Origin: Anisus vortex
Lineage: Eukaryota; Mollusca; Gastropoda; Planorbidae
Assembly (NCBI GenBank): GCA_949126835.1
Contig: OX421497.1
Span: 12,557,132-12,621,131, forward strand
Reading direction: 5' to 3'
Length of the DNA stretch: 64,000 nucleotides
Part shown: piece after piece, positions 43,780-54,580 of the stretch
How positions within the stretch are numbered: position 1 is the first letter of the stretch
Layout: each line of letters begins with the position of its first letter
Notes under the pieces: model-generated
Told to the model about the DNA's origin: nothing
The model's input: only the letters and a program-made list of their open reading frames with translations
Database searches by the model: none
Position numbers and translations under genes: made by a program

Positions 43780-43991
43780 TAATTAAATCACTCCAGACAC
43801 TGCATGGGCTCGAATGTGACGGCGGCACCATCGTGATGACCTGCCCATCCACGACTGTCATTCACGTCCTCTACGCCAAGTACGGGCGCGCGGTGCCAAG
43901 TTCGGTCCTGTGCCCGGCACCCACGTCGAGTCCGACGCAGGCATACCCTGTCAAGGAGAATACCGACTGCGTAGCGACAAGATCGTTGGAG
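43780..43991 (+). CDS. Exon encoding N-terminal half of a galactose/rhamnose-binding lectin (SUEL) domain
   Basis: The segment is bounded by TTTTCCAG and GAG|GTGAGT and is GC-rich against AT-rich flanks. After two bases completing a split codon, all 70 codons are open. The peptide shows CDGGTIVMTCP (C12, C21), AKYGR (residues 32-36), C44 and DC (C63), the Cys and YGR pattern of the N-terminal half of SUEL/Gal-lectin domains. These occur in rhamnose-binding lectins, latrophilin and EVA-1-like receptors and are extracellular, sugar- or ligand-binding folds. The second half (DPC..YKYL part) should be in a later exon but was not found in the remaining 20 kb. Phase is 1 at entry and 0 at exit. Which family member it is cannot be decided from one exon. 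Confidence 0.85.
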
Positions 43992-44008
43992 GTGAGTAGT
44001 TTAGTATA

Positions 44009-44175
44009 GTGACCTTTCAGACGCCCGATGAATACTTTACTATATATACACTGATTTTTCAGACGCCCGGTGAATACTTTACTATGTATACACTGACCTT
44101 TAAGACACCCAGTAAATTATTTACTATATTCAATGATTTTCCGTCACCGAGTGAATACTTTACGATATACAGAAC
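44009..44175 (+). repeat. 43-bp tandem repeat, about 4 copies
   Basis: Units with AGACGCCCGRTGAATACTTT then ACTATATA, starting 18 bp after the exon's splice donor. Confidence 0.88.
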
Positions 44176-44210
44176 TAAGGCATGTTTAAGTTTAGTTGAG
44201 ACAGACTATT

Positions 44211-44640
44211 TCAGTGTTTCGTAAACTGCCGGGGCGTGTTCTCGGTACCAGGCCACGATAACAAAATTTCCGGGTCGCAAAAAAAAATAATTCTCAACGA
44301 GTTGAGTTCTAAAACAGTATGTTTCGTACTCAGCAGATATTTTGTGATATTTCAACCCGATTTTTAGTATTTCTTTAAAACCATATAGACTCTATATTTA
44401 GCGTGAACTATTGTGAGGAAATGCGATAAAATATGTTTAGTGGGTCACCATGAAAAACTAACTGGGTCAAGAAAAAAGAATACAAAGTTTAGGAAGACGC
44501 TGGTGTTTGATGATTTGTGTCCGAGTTTAAACAAAAACTCAAAAACTAAGATGTTTAGTGTCCGACTTGAAAGTTTCAGATTTCAAGAGCAGTGCAAACA
44601 GAGTTATCAATTACTTTGTTGTTGATTTTCCACCGAACCA
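44211..44640 (+). mobile_element. Possible hAT fragment
   Basis: CAGTGTTTCGTAAACTGCCG resembles a hAT terminal repeat, and the GTGGGTCACCATGAAAAACT text nearby is like the interior of such elements. No right end or target duplication was found. Confidence 0.3.
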
Positions 44641-44819
44641 GGAGGTTTTTTTATAATATTATACTCACACACACACACACATACACAGGTCCGTCTTGAA
44701 ACAATGTTGTGGCTTTTTTTGACACACAGACATTTTCTTGTTGGTTTTGTTCTTCTTCGTGTTGAGTTTTCATTTAGATTTTTAGATTTGTTGGCATCCA
44801 GTGTTTTAAGGACAAGATG

Positions 44820-44930
44820 TATCGTATGTTTGTGAATTGTACGTGTGTGTGTGAATTGTACGTGTGTGTGTGAATTGTACGTGTGTGTGTGAATTGTACG
44901 TATGTTTGTGAATTGTACGTGTGTGTGTGA
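44820..44930 (+). repeat. 20-bp tandem repeat, about 5 copies
   Basis: Unit TGTGAATTGTACGTGTGTG, mostly identical. Confidence 0.93.
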
Positions 44931-46427
44931 TAGGGAAGGGGTGTGGGTGACATCACAACTTTAGTCCAACTTTTTATTTTAACCCAGCTATGTTCGGAAA
45001 AGGCGGCAGGGGTTGTGGGGTTAATCAGCGCTGGGAAACTAACTATATAATATGTATATGCTTCAATTCGGGCCTTGTGATTAGTTTCAGAAGTTTACCT
45101 ATATATAAAGGTTTAAAGAAGGCCCTTGGTGAAATCCATGTGTTTACCTGTGCAACATGTTTAATAGAAAACGAAAAGAAGCGTTTAATAATGTTATGGC
45201 TCGTTATATATAGGTTATTGTAATATTGTATTGTAATTACAGTAATGAATCTTTTAATTCTGCTTGCTAGCCTCAGGGCTAGGGCTCGTCTTGAGGTCAG
45301 TTTCCGCTGTGTTTTCTATTATGCTATTGTCTTAATATTGATTTCAAAACCTCTCGTTCAACAGTGGTAGTAAATTTTTAAAAATTCATTTGTTGAACAA
45401 AAGCAATTTTATGTAACGTGGTGAATTAAATGTGTATACAGGCAAATATAGTAAGGAAATTATAGGCTATGTACAAAATGCTGGGCAAGAACTTAATTCT
45501 ACAAGCTTTGAACTCGAACTGAGACTAAACTATGTCTGGACCCCACGCGGTAAGGAAAACATCCTAATATCTAATTGGCTCTCTAATTGGATGCAAATTC
45601 AAGAATCATGCTTTTTCACGGGGGGGGGGGGGGGGGGGGGGTCAGAAAGTCAATCTAAGACTTATAATTCAAAAGCCTTGACTTCCACGCGTTGGACACT
45701 GCAATATTTAATAAAATTTATAATAAAATCTCGAATGTCATACTTCCCCCCTCTCCTCGAATTTGGTATATGGTCAATGTAAAGTACTAACATCTATTTA
45801 TAGCTCAAGTTTGTAACAATAAGGATCCGAGTGAAAAAAATCCAAAGGGTTAAACTTACATGTAGTATACTGCATATTTAATTCAGATGCTGGAAACATA
45901 CAGGTGTTTAATAAAGGTTCCCGGAAATAGCCAATAGTTTACCCGTGGTAAGACTTGTTTTGGCCTTTATCCAAACCGGACATGAAAGGGGCGGGGGGGG
46001 GGGGGGACACATTTTATACAGAAGTATTATTTCGCGGTCTTTTGGACTAGAGATTTCCTTTACTGATACCATTCCCACATAGTTTAATATCAACACAAAG
46101 GCTTGGGGTTTTATATTACATTCATATTGGCTTAGTGTAATATTTTATTGTATTGTATGCTATTATGTTCACGTGTCAACGTGTCTATGGTGTGATTCAC
46201 TTTAAAATAATTCTCTCAACTTACCTTCTATTTATATTCAAGTTTCCAATGGTATTCCAATGCAGACTTATATACAATGAAATGATGAATAAATAATGTG
46301 CACAATACTCTGATACATTATAAATAGATTATATAGCACTCTGAAGAAAAAAACAACAATCAAAAATTCGTTTTCGGCGTCTACTCTTCCTCTTCCCTTG
46401 GGGATTCCATAATAAGGACCGTCTGGT
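44931..46427. other. Unassigned spacer or intron
   Basis: Long G-runs at 45620-45641 and 45990-46004. No exon with convincing splice sites was seen. Confidence 0.4.
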
Positions 46428-46535
46428 GGTATTGGTAAGGCGGCTTGGAATCATGTGTTGGCCACACAATCCTCTTGTTTGTCATGGCCTCGGGAAGTGA
46501 TGAACGCTGCCTGACTAGCCCAAACGGTATTTTCC
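46428..46535 (+). repeat. SINE 3' fragment
   Basis: Contains TTGGTAAGGCGGCT, TTGGCCACACAATCC and GATGAACGCTGC in SINE order. Diverged. Confidence 0.65.
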
Positions 46536-47621
46536 TTTAAAAAAAAAACACTTTTGGTGGTGTGTTTGTGTAAGCAGCGTATTAATTTGTCGCGTCATAA
46601 AGTAACATTGAGTGCGTGTCAAATATATGATACCATTAAGTAGAGATTCAAATCTGTCTTTTAAAGGTTTTAATAGTGTGACCAGATGCGGCAAACAAGA
46701 CGAAATGACAGCGTATCAAAATTATAATTCTTATTTAATGTTTAGAATCATTAAAAGGCATTAGCAGTTAATTTTTAAAATATATTTTTTTTTTTCACTG
46801 TAAGATTATTTATTTCTGAACTATATTGTCATCAATTTCATTTCATCGATTTGTTAAATGTTCGTTTGATTAAGTGTGATCTGTATTTATTTAATATATA
46901 CTAGTGAACTGTCTTGTCGCAATTTTATGATGAAAGGGAGGTAAAACAAAAAATATTTTTATTTTTATCACTAGAATTTACCTGTTTATTTCCCTTAGAG
47001 AACAACGAAATGGAACAGCCGCTACTACTAAACTGAAGAAAGTCTCGCAATTGTCTTGTGTAGGTCATGTATTTTAATCGTAATTTAATTTAACGTAATT
47101 TTAACAAACCGAATACATATTTCCCTTCTTTTGCTAACCATTTAATAAAATTAATTATAGCAATAATTGAATAATTAATAAACAAAACGGTTAATCTGAA
47201 AGGGAGGTAATAACTTAAAAAGCTACATTGTATTAGTTATATCCCTTAGTACGCAAAAGTATAATTATTTTTCTATTTAAAGTTGTTCCCCTTTTGAAAT
47301 TTGTGAGCATTCTATTGTTAGACACTACAAACCTTATAGTAGTTATAGGCCTACTTTTAACAATATTCCAGTTTTCCTCCACACCTTTTTTATGCCAAAT
47401 TATTAGCTGAATTGTTTCCCTTGATTGTTTACAAGATAATGTTGGTATAGATTATACTCACGCTTACAAACAAACCAATACTGGGTAAACAAATACAAAC
47501 AGAAAGTCTTGCATACAACTTCTCAACCACCTCACCCCCTTTTTGTCTCATAATGAGGAAACTTACAGACAAACAAACATGTTCACTTTCAGACAGACTT
47601 GATTCAAGACGCAAACATTAC
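46536..47621. other. AT-rich spacer or intron
   Basis: No gene recognised. Short GGGAGGTAA-type motifs recur near 46937 and 47201 without clear meaning. Confidence 0.4.
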
Positions 47622-47760
47622 GGGGCACTTTGGCCGAGAGGCGGCGCGTTCGAGTGGCGTTGCGAAGGTTCTGGGTTCGAATCCCGATGAAGGCTAGGAT
47701 TTGTATCCGGGACTTAGAGGGCGTCCCTGGGTCTGCCCAGCTCTGACATAAGTAGGCTAC
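47622..47760 (+). repeat. SINE 5' half
   Basis: A well-kept head (GGGGCACTTTGGCCGAGAGG) and B box GGTTCGAATCC, ending after CAGCTCTGA. A LINE tail follows at once. Confidence 0.85.
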
Positions 47761-47935
47761 TCTTTCATCTCTAGCGACATCCGGGCATGGAATGGGCTGC
47801 CTGGACTAACCGGGAAAACCAGCTACTTAAACATCATTTAAAACACAAATCAAAATGCAAGACTAGACTCAAACCACGGATAAGTGTAGGACGCACAAAT
47901 CTTCTTTATAAAATGAGCGTCAGTAACATAATCAT
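47761..47935 (+). pseudogene. LINE protein C-terminal remnant
   Basis: Plus-strand reading gives DIRAWNGLPGLTGKTSYLN then a stop, the same motif as at 43246-43440, followed by a related 3' tail (GTAGGACGCACAAATCTTCT). Confidence 0.55.
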
Positions 47936-48859
47936 ATAAGATAAGATTTTGTTAAATACGATTTGCATTGTTTGTTTCTTTCGTTATTATATAATAGGCT
48001 GCAGTCAATACGTTTGTTATATTTTTAAATCTAAGAACAACTTATTATTACTACGGCATTGAGATTTGGCTGTGATATATTTTATTTACAAGCCTACATG
48101 GCCTAATTATCAAATTTCAGAAAGGGTCGTGTCATATTTATCAAAGCCGGGTACCTATTTAGGGGCTGCCGGTCTCTAAGAGCCGGGTAAAACGTGTAAG
48201 GTCATACTGGCAAGAAATTCGAGGACCTCGAATAGGTAGACCTTGCGTCTTTCTCCTCTCCGCCCATTCATCTTAAAGAACCTTTTAATCTCTCAATTTA
48301 ACCCAATTCCCAATTCCCAACCACACAAACACTACAACCATTAACCATGACGCATTCCAAAAAAGTTGAAGGACACCCTGTCATTCTTTTATTTCCGACC
48401 CCTTCCTCCCTGGGTCAGATCTCACCCATTTTCTATCACCCTTCGCCCCCCCCCCCTTAACACCTCCCTCCCCCCTCCTCCCTCCCACCACCTCTTACAA
48501 CCATCGCCTTGACACAGTTGACGCGTCTGTCTCCCCCTAGATGACACGCTCTCCACTTTATTGTATATTCCTCCCTACACCCACCCCCTCTCTCCGTATT
48601 TTTATGCCTCTCTCTATCCCCTGTCTCTCTCTCTCTCTCTCTCTCACTGATTGCCCTCTTTCGTTTTTATTCCTTAACGTACGGAGTAAAACCGAGCCCA
48701 AGACACGGAGATATATGAATCCTTCTCTCTTGGATGTATACATCTATTCATTTTACTTTGAAAAAGCCTTTACTATTTTATAACTGACGGAAGGACTCTT
48801 GGATTTAACACACAGAAAAAAAAAGTGTTTAGACTCGATTCAAATTCGTGTGTATATAT
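47936..48859. other. Unassigned spacer or intron
   Basis: Includes C-rich (48430-48530) and TCTC-rich (48610-48645) tracts. No gene recognised. Confidence 0.4.
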
Positions 48860-49050
48860 TATAGTGCAGAGCTATTTCGCCTTGTGTATGGATAGTGGAG
48901 ATCTATTTCGCCTTTTGAATATAGTGTAGAGTGTAGATTTATTTCGCTGTATGTATAGAAAGTATTAGATAGTGCAACATTTTGTTTCGCTTTATTTATA
49001 GAACAAATTTCACTTAATGTATAGAAAGTGCAAGAATTATTTCGCTTCGT
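48860..49050 (+). repeat. Degenerate tandem repeat, about 45 bp
   Basis: About four units carry a TTATTTCGCYTT core and TATAGAAAGTRYTAGA-like text. Confidence 0.6.
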
Positions 49051-49924
49051 CGATTGTTGCAAGTTTTTACTTTAGTTTTCTGGAATTTCGTTGTTATTAG
49101 CTGTAGGCTATATCTCGCTGTGTGTCCCCCCCTACCTCTACACCATTCTAGTGTCCTCCTGTGTTTAGATTTTATATCTAGATACCACGTGACTCGTGGC
49201 CTTGTTGTCCGTGGGTTTACAATAACTTCCATGTGTAAGTCTGTGTGTGTGTGGCTTTATCAAGAAATGCATGTTAAAATCTTGGTCGCCCATGAAATTT
49301 CGATAAATTTGGTTGGCTTGTTTCGTTGCGACGCCATTAATTTAAAAAAAAATGATACCTTTGACCTTTGTAGTTCCTCTTGTTGTTGCAGTTAACACGA
49401 TCAATTTTTCTTTTGTATGACATATAAAAATAATTGTTTTAAAAGAAGGGGAAAGAAGAAATAAAAGAGGGGGAAGGTGTGACGGGTGAACAAAGTGGTA
49501 TTTTAAATTGTCTTAAAAGAGTTCATTCTGGGCAACTTCATTCCCCCTATCGTCTGCTAAGTTATGCTAATGATTTGTGCAAGTTGTTGTTCTTTCCCTT
49601 TCATTAATCGGACATTAATAGTCTGCCCCCCCCCCCTTTTTTTTCCCGCTTCTCGCGCGCTGGTCACGCGACTTAATCGAATATTTAAATGCCATTGAAT
49701 GACTGCATCATGGGAATTCTGTTAGATGTGAGTGTAGAACTTGATAATAATAGTTGGGGGGGGGGGGGGAGAGAAAGCAATTGATGGTTGGAGGAGGGTT
49801 AAGCCTTAATCGATAAAACAATGTTTTTTGATAATTTTAGGGTTAATGAAAGAACATTGCTTTTACAAATTTAATACAGGCAACATTCAAAGCTGTTTAG
49901 TTTAAGTACGGTTTGAACGTGGTC
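49051..49924. other. Unassigned spacer or intron
   Basis: C-run at 49626-49634 and G-run at 49757-49769. No gene recognised. Confidence 0.4.
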
Positions 49925-50145
49925 TTTGGTGGGCCCAACTATAAAGAAGATAATGCATAGTGGGCCAACTATAAAGAAGATAATGCATAGTGGCCCAACT
50001 ATAAATAAGATAATGCATTGTGGCCCAACTATATAGAAGATAATGCATAGTGGCCCAACTATAAAGAAGCTGGTCCATGGTGGGCCAAGAATATAGAAGA
50101 TAGTTCTAAGTGGGCCCAGTCCTTCTTTATTAGAAACCGGTCCAC
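49925..50145 (+). repeat. 30-bp tandem repeat, about 6-7 copies
   Basis: Unit contains GTGGCCCAACTATAAAGAAG then ATAATGCATA; the last copies are diverged. Confidence 0.88.
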
Positions 50146-51224
50146 AGTGGGCCAACAAGCACGAAGATGGTAGCCTACTATTTAGTAGGCCAACAATCAG
50201 TGTTCACCATTGGCCACATTGTGTGGTCCACATCGGAGCTAGGTGGACTAAAAATAAGGAGGGGCGGGACAATAAACACTATTTTTTTTTGCCACATAGT
50301 GCATAAGTACAATAAATACATAGTCAGAGACATGACAACACATGCCTGGGTAAAAAAAAAAACAACAACAATATTTGTAAAAATTTGATTTTTAAACCAG
50401 GATTTGACTCCCTCTCCCCTTCAGCCCCCGTTCTAGACCCTAGGTAGAGTAATCTTACATGCTATCTTTAATACCACTGTAACGCATGAGGACTGTTTCA
50501 GATTTTTTTTAAATATAAACTGGCTTTTTATTTAGATCTATGAGTTTTGTGCGAATCCGTTTTGTGCACAGGCAAGAGTTCAACTGTCTGATGTTTCGGT
50601 AAAAACTGTATTTGTCATTTCTTATTTGGTTGACATTGACACCAAACGTGGAAAGAGTGCAAAGTGTGTGTTTGTGTGTGTGTTTGTTGGGGGGGGGGAG
50701 GGGTCATTAATAATAATGAAGGTTTCTTTTTATTTTACTTCCCAGGCACACAGTTAGGCCCTACTAAAAAATATGTGTTACCAAGTGTCAGACATTAGTT
50801 CAACTCTCTCTTCCTTTCAACCTCCCCCCTCTTCACCTCCCACCCCTCCGTCTTGTGACTCATCGTTGGGAGGTGTTGGTGAAAGTTGTTGTCTTTTTAA
50901 TATTTTTTAAAAATAATGAATCAGGTCTAAATTTGAAATGCCCCTAAAGCCTACATCTGGATTATCGTGTTGCTGTTTTTTTTTTTAATAATATATTATA
51001 ATCTTATAGGAATAATATAATTGAGTTGTAGCCTATGCACTTATAAGACCACACAATCCACTGGTATGACATGGTCAAAGAAACTGGAGTAATTTCCTTT
51101 TCTAACCTAATTTGACAACAAGTTTTTCAATGGCGTATTTTTTTTTTTTTACTTTTTGGCCTTGCTTCTTTAAGGATGATGATGCGTGTCCGTCGTTTTC
51201 GATGAGGACCACCCTATGTCAGAA
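50146..51224. other. Unassigned spacer or intron
   Basis: G-run at 50690-50699. No gene recognised. Confidence 0.4.
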
Positions 51225-51462
51225 TCATGATTTCTTATGAGTTCGTAGACAGCTGATTAGGCCTCCTTTTGACATGATTTCTTAGGAGTTCGTAGACAGC
51301 TGATTAGGCCTCCTTTTGACATGATTTCTTATGAGTTCGTAAACAGCTGATTAGGCCTCCTTTTGACATGATTTCTTATGAGTTCGTAGACAGCTGATTA
51401 GGCCTCCTTTTGACATGATTTCTTATGAGTTCGTAGACAGCTGATTAGGCCTCCTTTTGTCC
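51225..51462 (+). repeat. 47-bp minisatellite, 5 copies
   Basis: Unit contains GAGTTCGTAGACAGCTGATT then AGGCCTCCTTTTGACATG. Confidence 0.94.
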
Positions 51463-52434
51463 GAAAGTATTTGCCATAGTGGGGACACAGGCGCGTGGTT
51501 TGATGGCCGGTACAAGCTTGTCGTTATTCCTTTAAGGATACGTGGATAAGGGATATCAGATTTTACTATTCAAGATAAGGAATATCAGATACAACTTATC
51601 TTTTCATTGCACACAATTCCGACTTTGTTCATTCTATTATAAAATACATTTATTTCAATACAGGCCAACAATGCGTGTGTTTAAATTAGACAAACGTCAA
51701 ACCATCCAAAATGTTATGTGTGTTTAAATGCTGAACACATACAACTAAAACGAACGCACAATAAAAGGCTACGTTGCACTTAACAACAATACCATGTTAT
51801 ATTTTGTGGAGGGTTATACTAAACAAAACATCTTTGTGTAAATAAATTCTATGTGTAAGATAACATTCCGAAACCAAGGCTATAATAAATATCAAGGAAA
51901 CCATTGTTGTTCTTTGTTTCGTTGACAATTTTTTTACAAAGACGGATCCAAATGTACCGCAGTTTGGTTGGCAGGCACAGTATCAGGTGGATTATCCTTC
52001 GCTTTGTGTTGGTAAGTCTAGGATTTCTCTTCATGCCCCCTCTCTCACCCCCTACCCCTCACTACCCCCCCCCCCCCTATCCATCACGCCCACGACATTT
52101 ACATTGAATTATATGAAATGCTTCTTGTCTTTCCTTCTTTCTTTCTTTTACCTGTTGTCTTCTTTAGAGACGTGAATAGTTTAAAATAAAGGTTGGGGGG
52201 TGCGTGGTGACAACAGTAGATGCACGATGCACTAATCTTATCTGGCGTAAAGAAGATTTCAACGCCCCTCCTGTCCCTCCTCCTCCCTAGCCTGAGAACA
52301 TAAGTAATTACATTTGTTGTCATGCCGGGGGGGGGGGCGCTTACTGAACTTGCCCCCCGCTCCTCCCTTTCATGTAAAGTCACTGTAAAGCTGTAGTCCA
52401 GACCTAAACTAAAATAAGCACAAACACACTCACA
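51463..52434. other. Unassigned spacer or intron, with a weak exon candidate
   Basis: A 70-bp open segment at 51942-52011 lies between an AG after a T-rich tract and a GTAAGT donor (see findings). Also C-run 52065-52077 and G-run 52327-52336. Confidence 0.35.
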
Positions 52435-52930
52435 AACATACACACTTACATTACATTCACTCACGCATACACTTACATACATACTCACCAACCTACACAC
52501 TAACATTACATTCACTCACGCATACACTTACATACATACTCACCAACATACACACTAACATTACATTCACTCACGCATACACTTACATACATACTCACCA
52601 ACATACACACTAACATTACATTCACTCACGCATACACTTACATACATACTCACCAACATACACACTAACATTACATTCACTCACGCATACACTTACATAC
52701 ATACTCACCAACATACACACTAACATTACATTCACTCACGCATACACTTACATACATACTCACCAACATACACACTAACATTACATTCACTCACGCATAC
52801 ACTTACATACATACTCACCAACATACACACTAACATTACATTCACTCACGCATACACTTACATACATACTCACCAACATACACACTAACATTACATTCAC
52901 TCACGCATACACTTACATACATACTCACCC
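52435..52930 (+). repeat. 55-bp minisatellite, 9 copies
   Basis: Unit contains CACACTAACATTACATTCAC and TCACGCATACACTTACATAC. Copies are nearly identical. Confidence 0.96.
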
Positions 52931-53534
52931 ATATACTAACGTAGATACGTAGAAAAGAACTACTTGTATTTATTGTAAACAATGTACAAAACAACTGAAA
53001 CAAAAAAAAAAAAAAGGTCAATATCCCGTCTGCTATCAACAGCAAAAGTATCATTTCTTGAATCTAGAGATTATACACTTATCATTTGTGATCATTCTCA
53101 AGATATCCGCCTTGTAAAAATAACAGTCCCTGCGCCATATTGTCTCGTTACGAGGATTTGTGCAAGCTAGGCGATTCATTTAAACTTCTTTTTTTTTAAT
53201 TAGCATCCCCCAAAAGAATTAACTAGTCATAACATTCTACAATCCAATCATGCTCATTGTATTATTTACTATTCTTATTTACTTTTGTTTAGTTTATTTA
53301 GTCTACCCAGTTTTGTTTTTTATTGTGCAATCAGCAGAATACTAGATTTAATGGCTGGCAGAGTTGTCTTTCACTGTAACGCTCCGTCTACTTCCGCTTG
53401 TGATAGATTGGCTTCCGGTTGTTAGACATTTTATGTGAATTTTATGCGTGTGTTGTTTTTCTGTTTCTATGACAACTAAATACTTTCTTTCTCTTCCCTC
53501 TTCGCTTTCTCTCTTTCTCACCTCTCATCCTCCA
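52931..53534. other. Unassigned spacer or intron
   Basis: No gene recognised. Confidence 0.4.
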
Positions 53535-53665
53535 CCCAGGAGGGTATCCCTGAATATGTCCAATGAACTCCTGGTATCAGTTTTGAGGTTATAGTAAAGG
53601 CGACGGGGCAGTGTGCCATTTATATGACCTCGAAAACTGCTTCATTCGAAAAGTCTGATTTAGAC
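53535..53665 (+). repeat. Degenerate SINE fragment
   Basis: GGAGGGTATCCCTGA, ATAGTAAAGGCGACGGGGCA and AACTGCTTCATTCG appear in SINE order. Confidence 0.5.
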
Positions 53666-53774
53666 GAGATGAACCCCCCCCCCCCTTTTTTTCCGTTGAT
53701 CTCTACGGTGAATTAGCCCGCAATAGACCGTGACCTCAGAGTTATTATCCAAACTTTAAGTATAATAGTAGGCC

Positions 53775-53962
53775 TAGTCAAGGGGTCGTGCCAAAATAGG
53801 ATTTCTAATTTCGGCGTGCCCTGATCCTAAAATGTTTCTTGCTTTGGCAGTCAATTTCTTTTTAGAAAAGATACGAATCGCTTGTCTATGGGTCTTCCGC
53901 GTGCCGTTAAACATCGTTCTACGTGCCAGATATGGCACACGTGCCGTTGGTTGCCGATCCCT
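53775..53962 (-). mobile_element. Short element related to hAT family B
   Basis: The minus strand starts GGGATCGGCAACCAACGGCA and contains GGCACGTGTGCCATATCTGG, like the left end of family B (compare 57640-57742). The other edge reads GGGGTCGTGCC. Flanking CTAGTCAAG is repeated at both sides but does not give a clean 8-bp duplication. Confidence 0.5.
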
Positions 53963-54167
53963 AGTCAAGTCTACTCTAGCTTCACTAGTACGATAGACTG
54001 AAAAGGATTTAAAAGGGTTTTATCTTAACTTTTACTTTTGTTTGTTTGCCATGTAGAACAGAATGACTCTATAGCCAAACCAGCATGGGTGTGTTATAGA
54101 TGAGGGAGGTAAGAGGTGGGCGCATGCATCATGCGTTTCTTCTGTAATGAAGCAATGAGATTGCTGC

Positions 54168-54318
54168 CAATGGGCCGTATTGCTGATGAGAGTTAACACC
54201 CTTGCCCCTTATACAAGTCAATCTTTTATGACTGACTTGTAAACTACAAGTCAGTCATAAAAGATTGAATTGTAAAAGGGGCAAGGGTGTTAACTCTCAT
54301 CAGCAATACGGCCCATTG
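54168..54318. repeat. Near-perfect 151-bp hairpin
   Basis: Two 74-bp arms (54168-54241, 54245-54318) pair with two mismatches around a 3-base loop. Outer ends are CAATGGGCCGTATTGCTGAT and its complement. No target duplication was seen. Confidence 0.95.
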
Positions 54319-54580
54319 ATTTCACGTCTGATGATGCTCTTCCGCCAAAACCATTTGGCACACGCTGAGTTTTATTTTAGATTTCTGGGTTGTTACAACA
54401 ACAACACGAAGTGCGGTCGGTCAGGTGGGGCAGGTGAGGGAAAGGGGGGGGGGAGGATTGGGGTAATTCAGAATGATGTAATTTGATTTGTCAGAGAAGC
54501 ATGAAACTATTGTTGTTAAGCTGTGGGATATCATTGCCAAATCTATACTCTCTACAAGAGGTGGGCTTTCAGACGAACTC
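54319..54580. other. Spacer
   Basis: G-rich patch near 54442-54455; no gene. Confidence 0.4.

Noticed and set aside
46970..47045. Candidate exon after CCCTTAG
   Set aside because: All frames either hit a stop quickly or give a low-complexity peptide, and the donor is poor.
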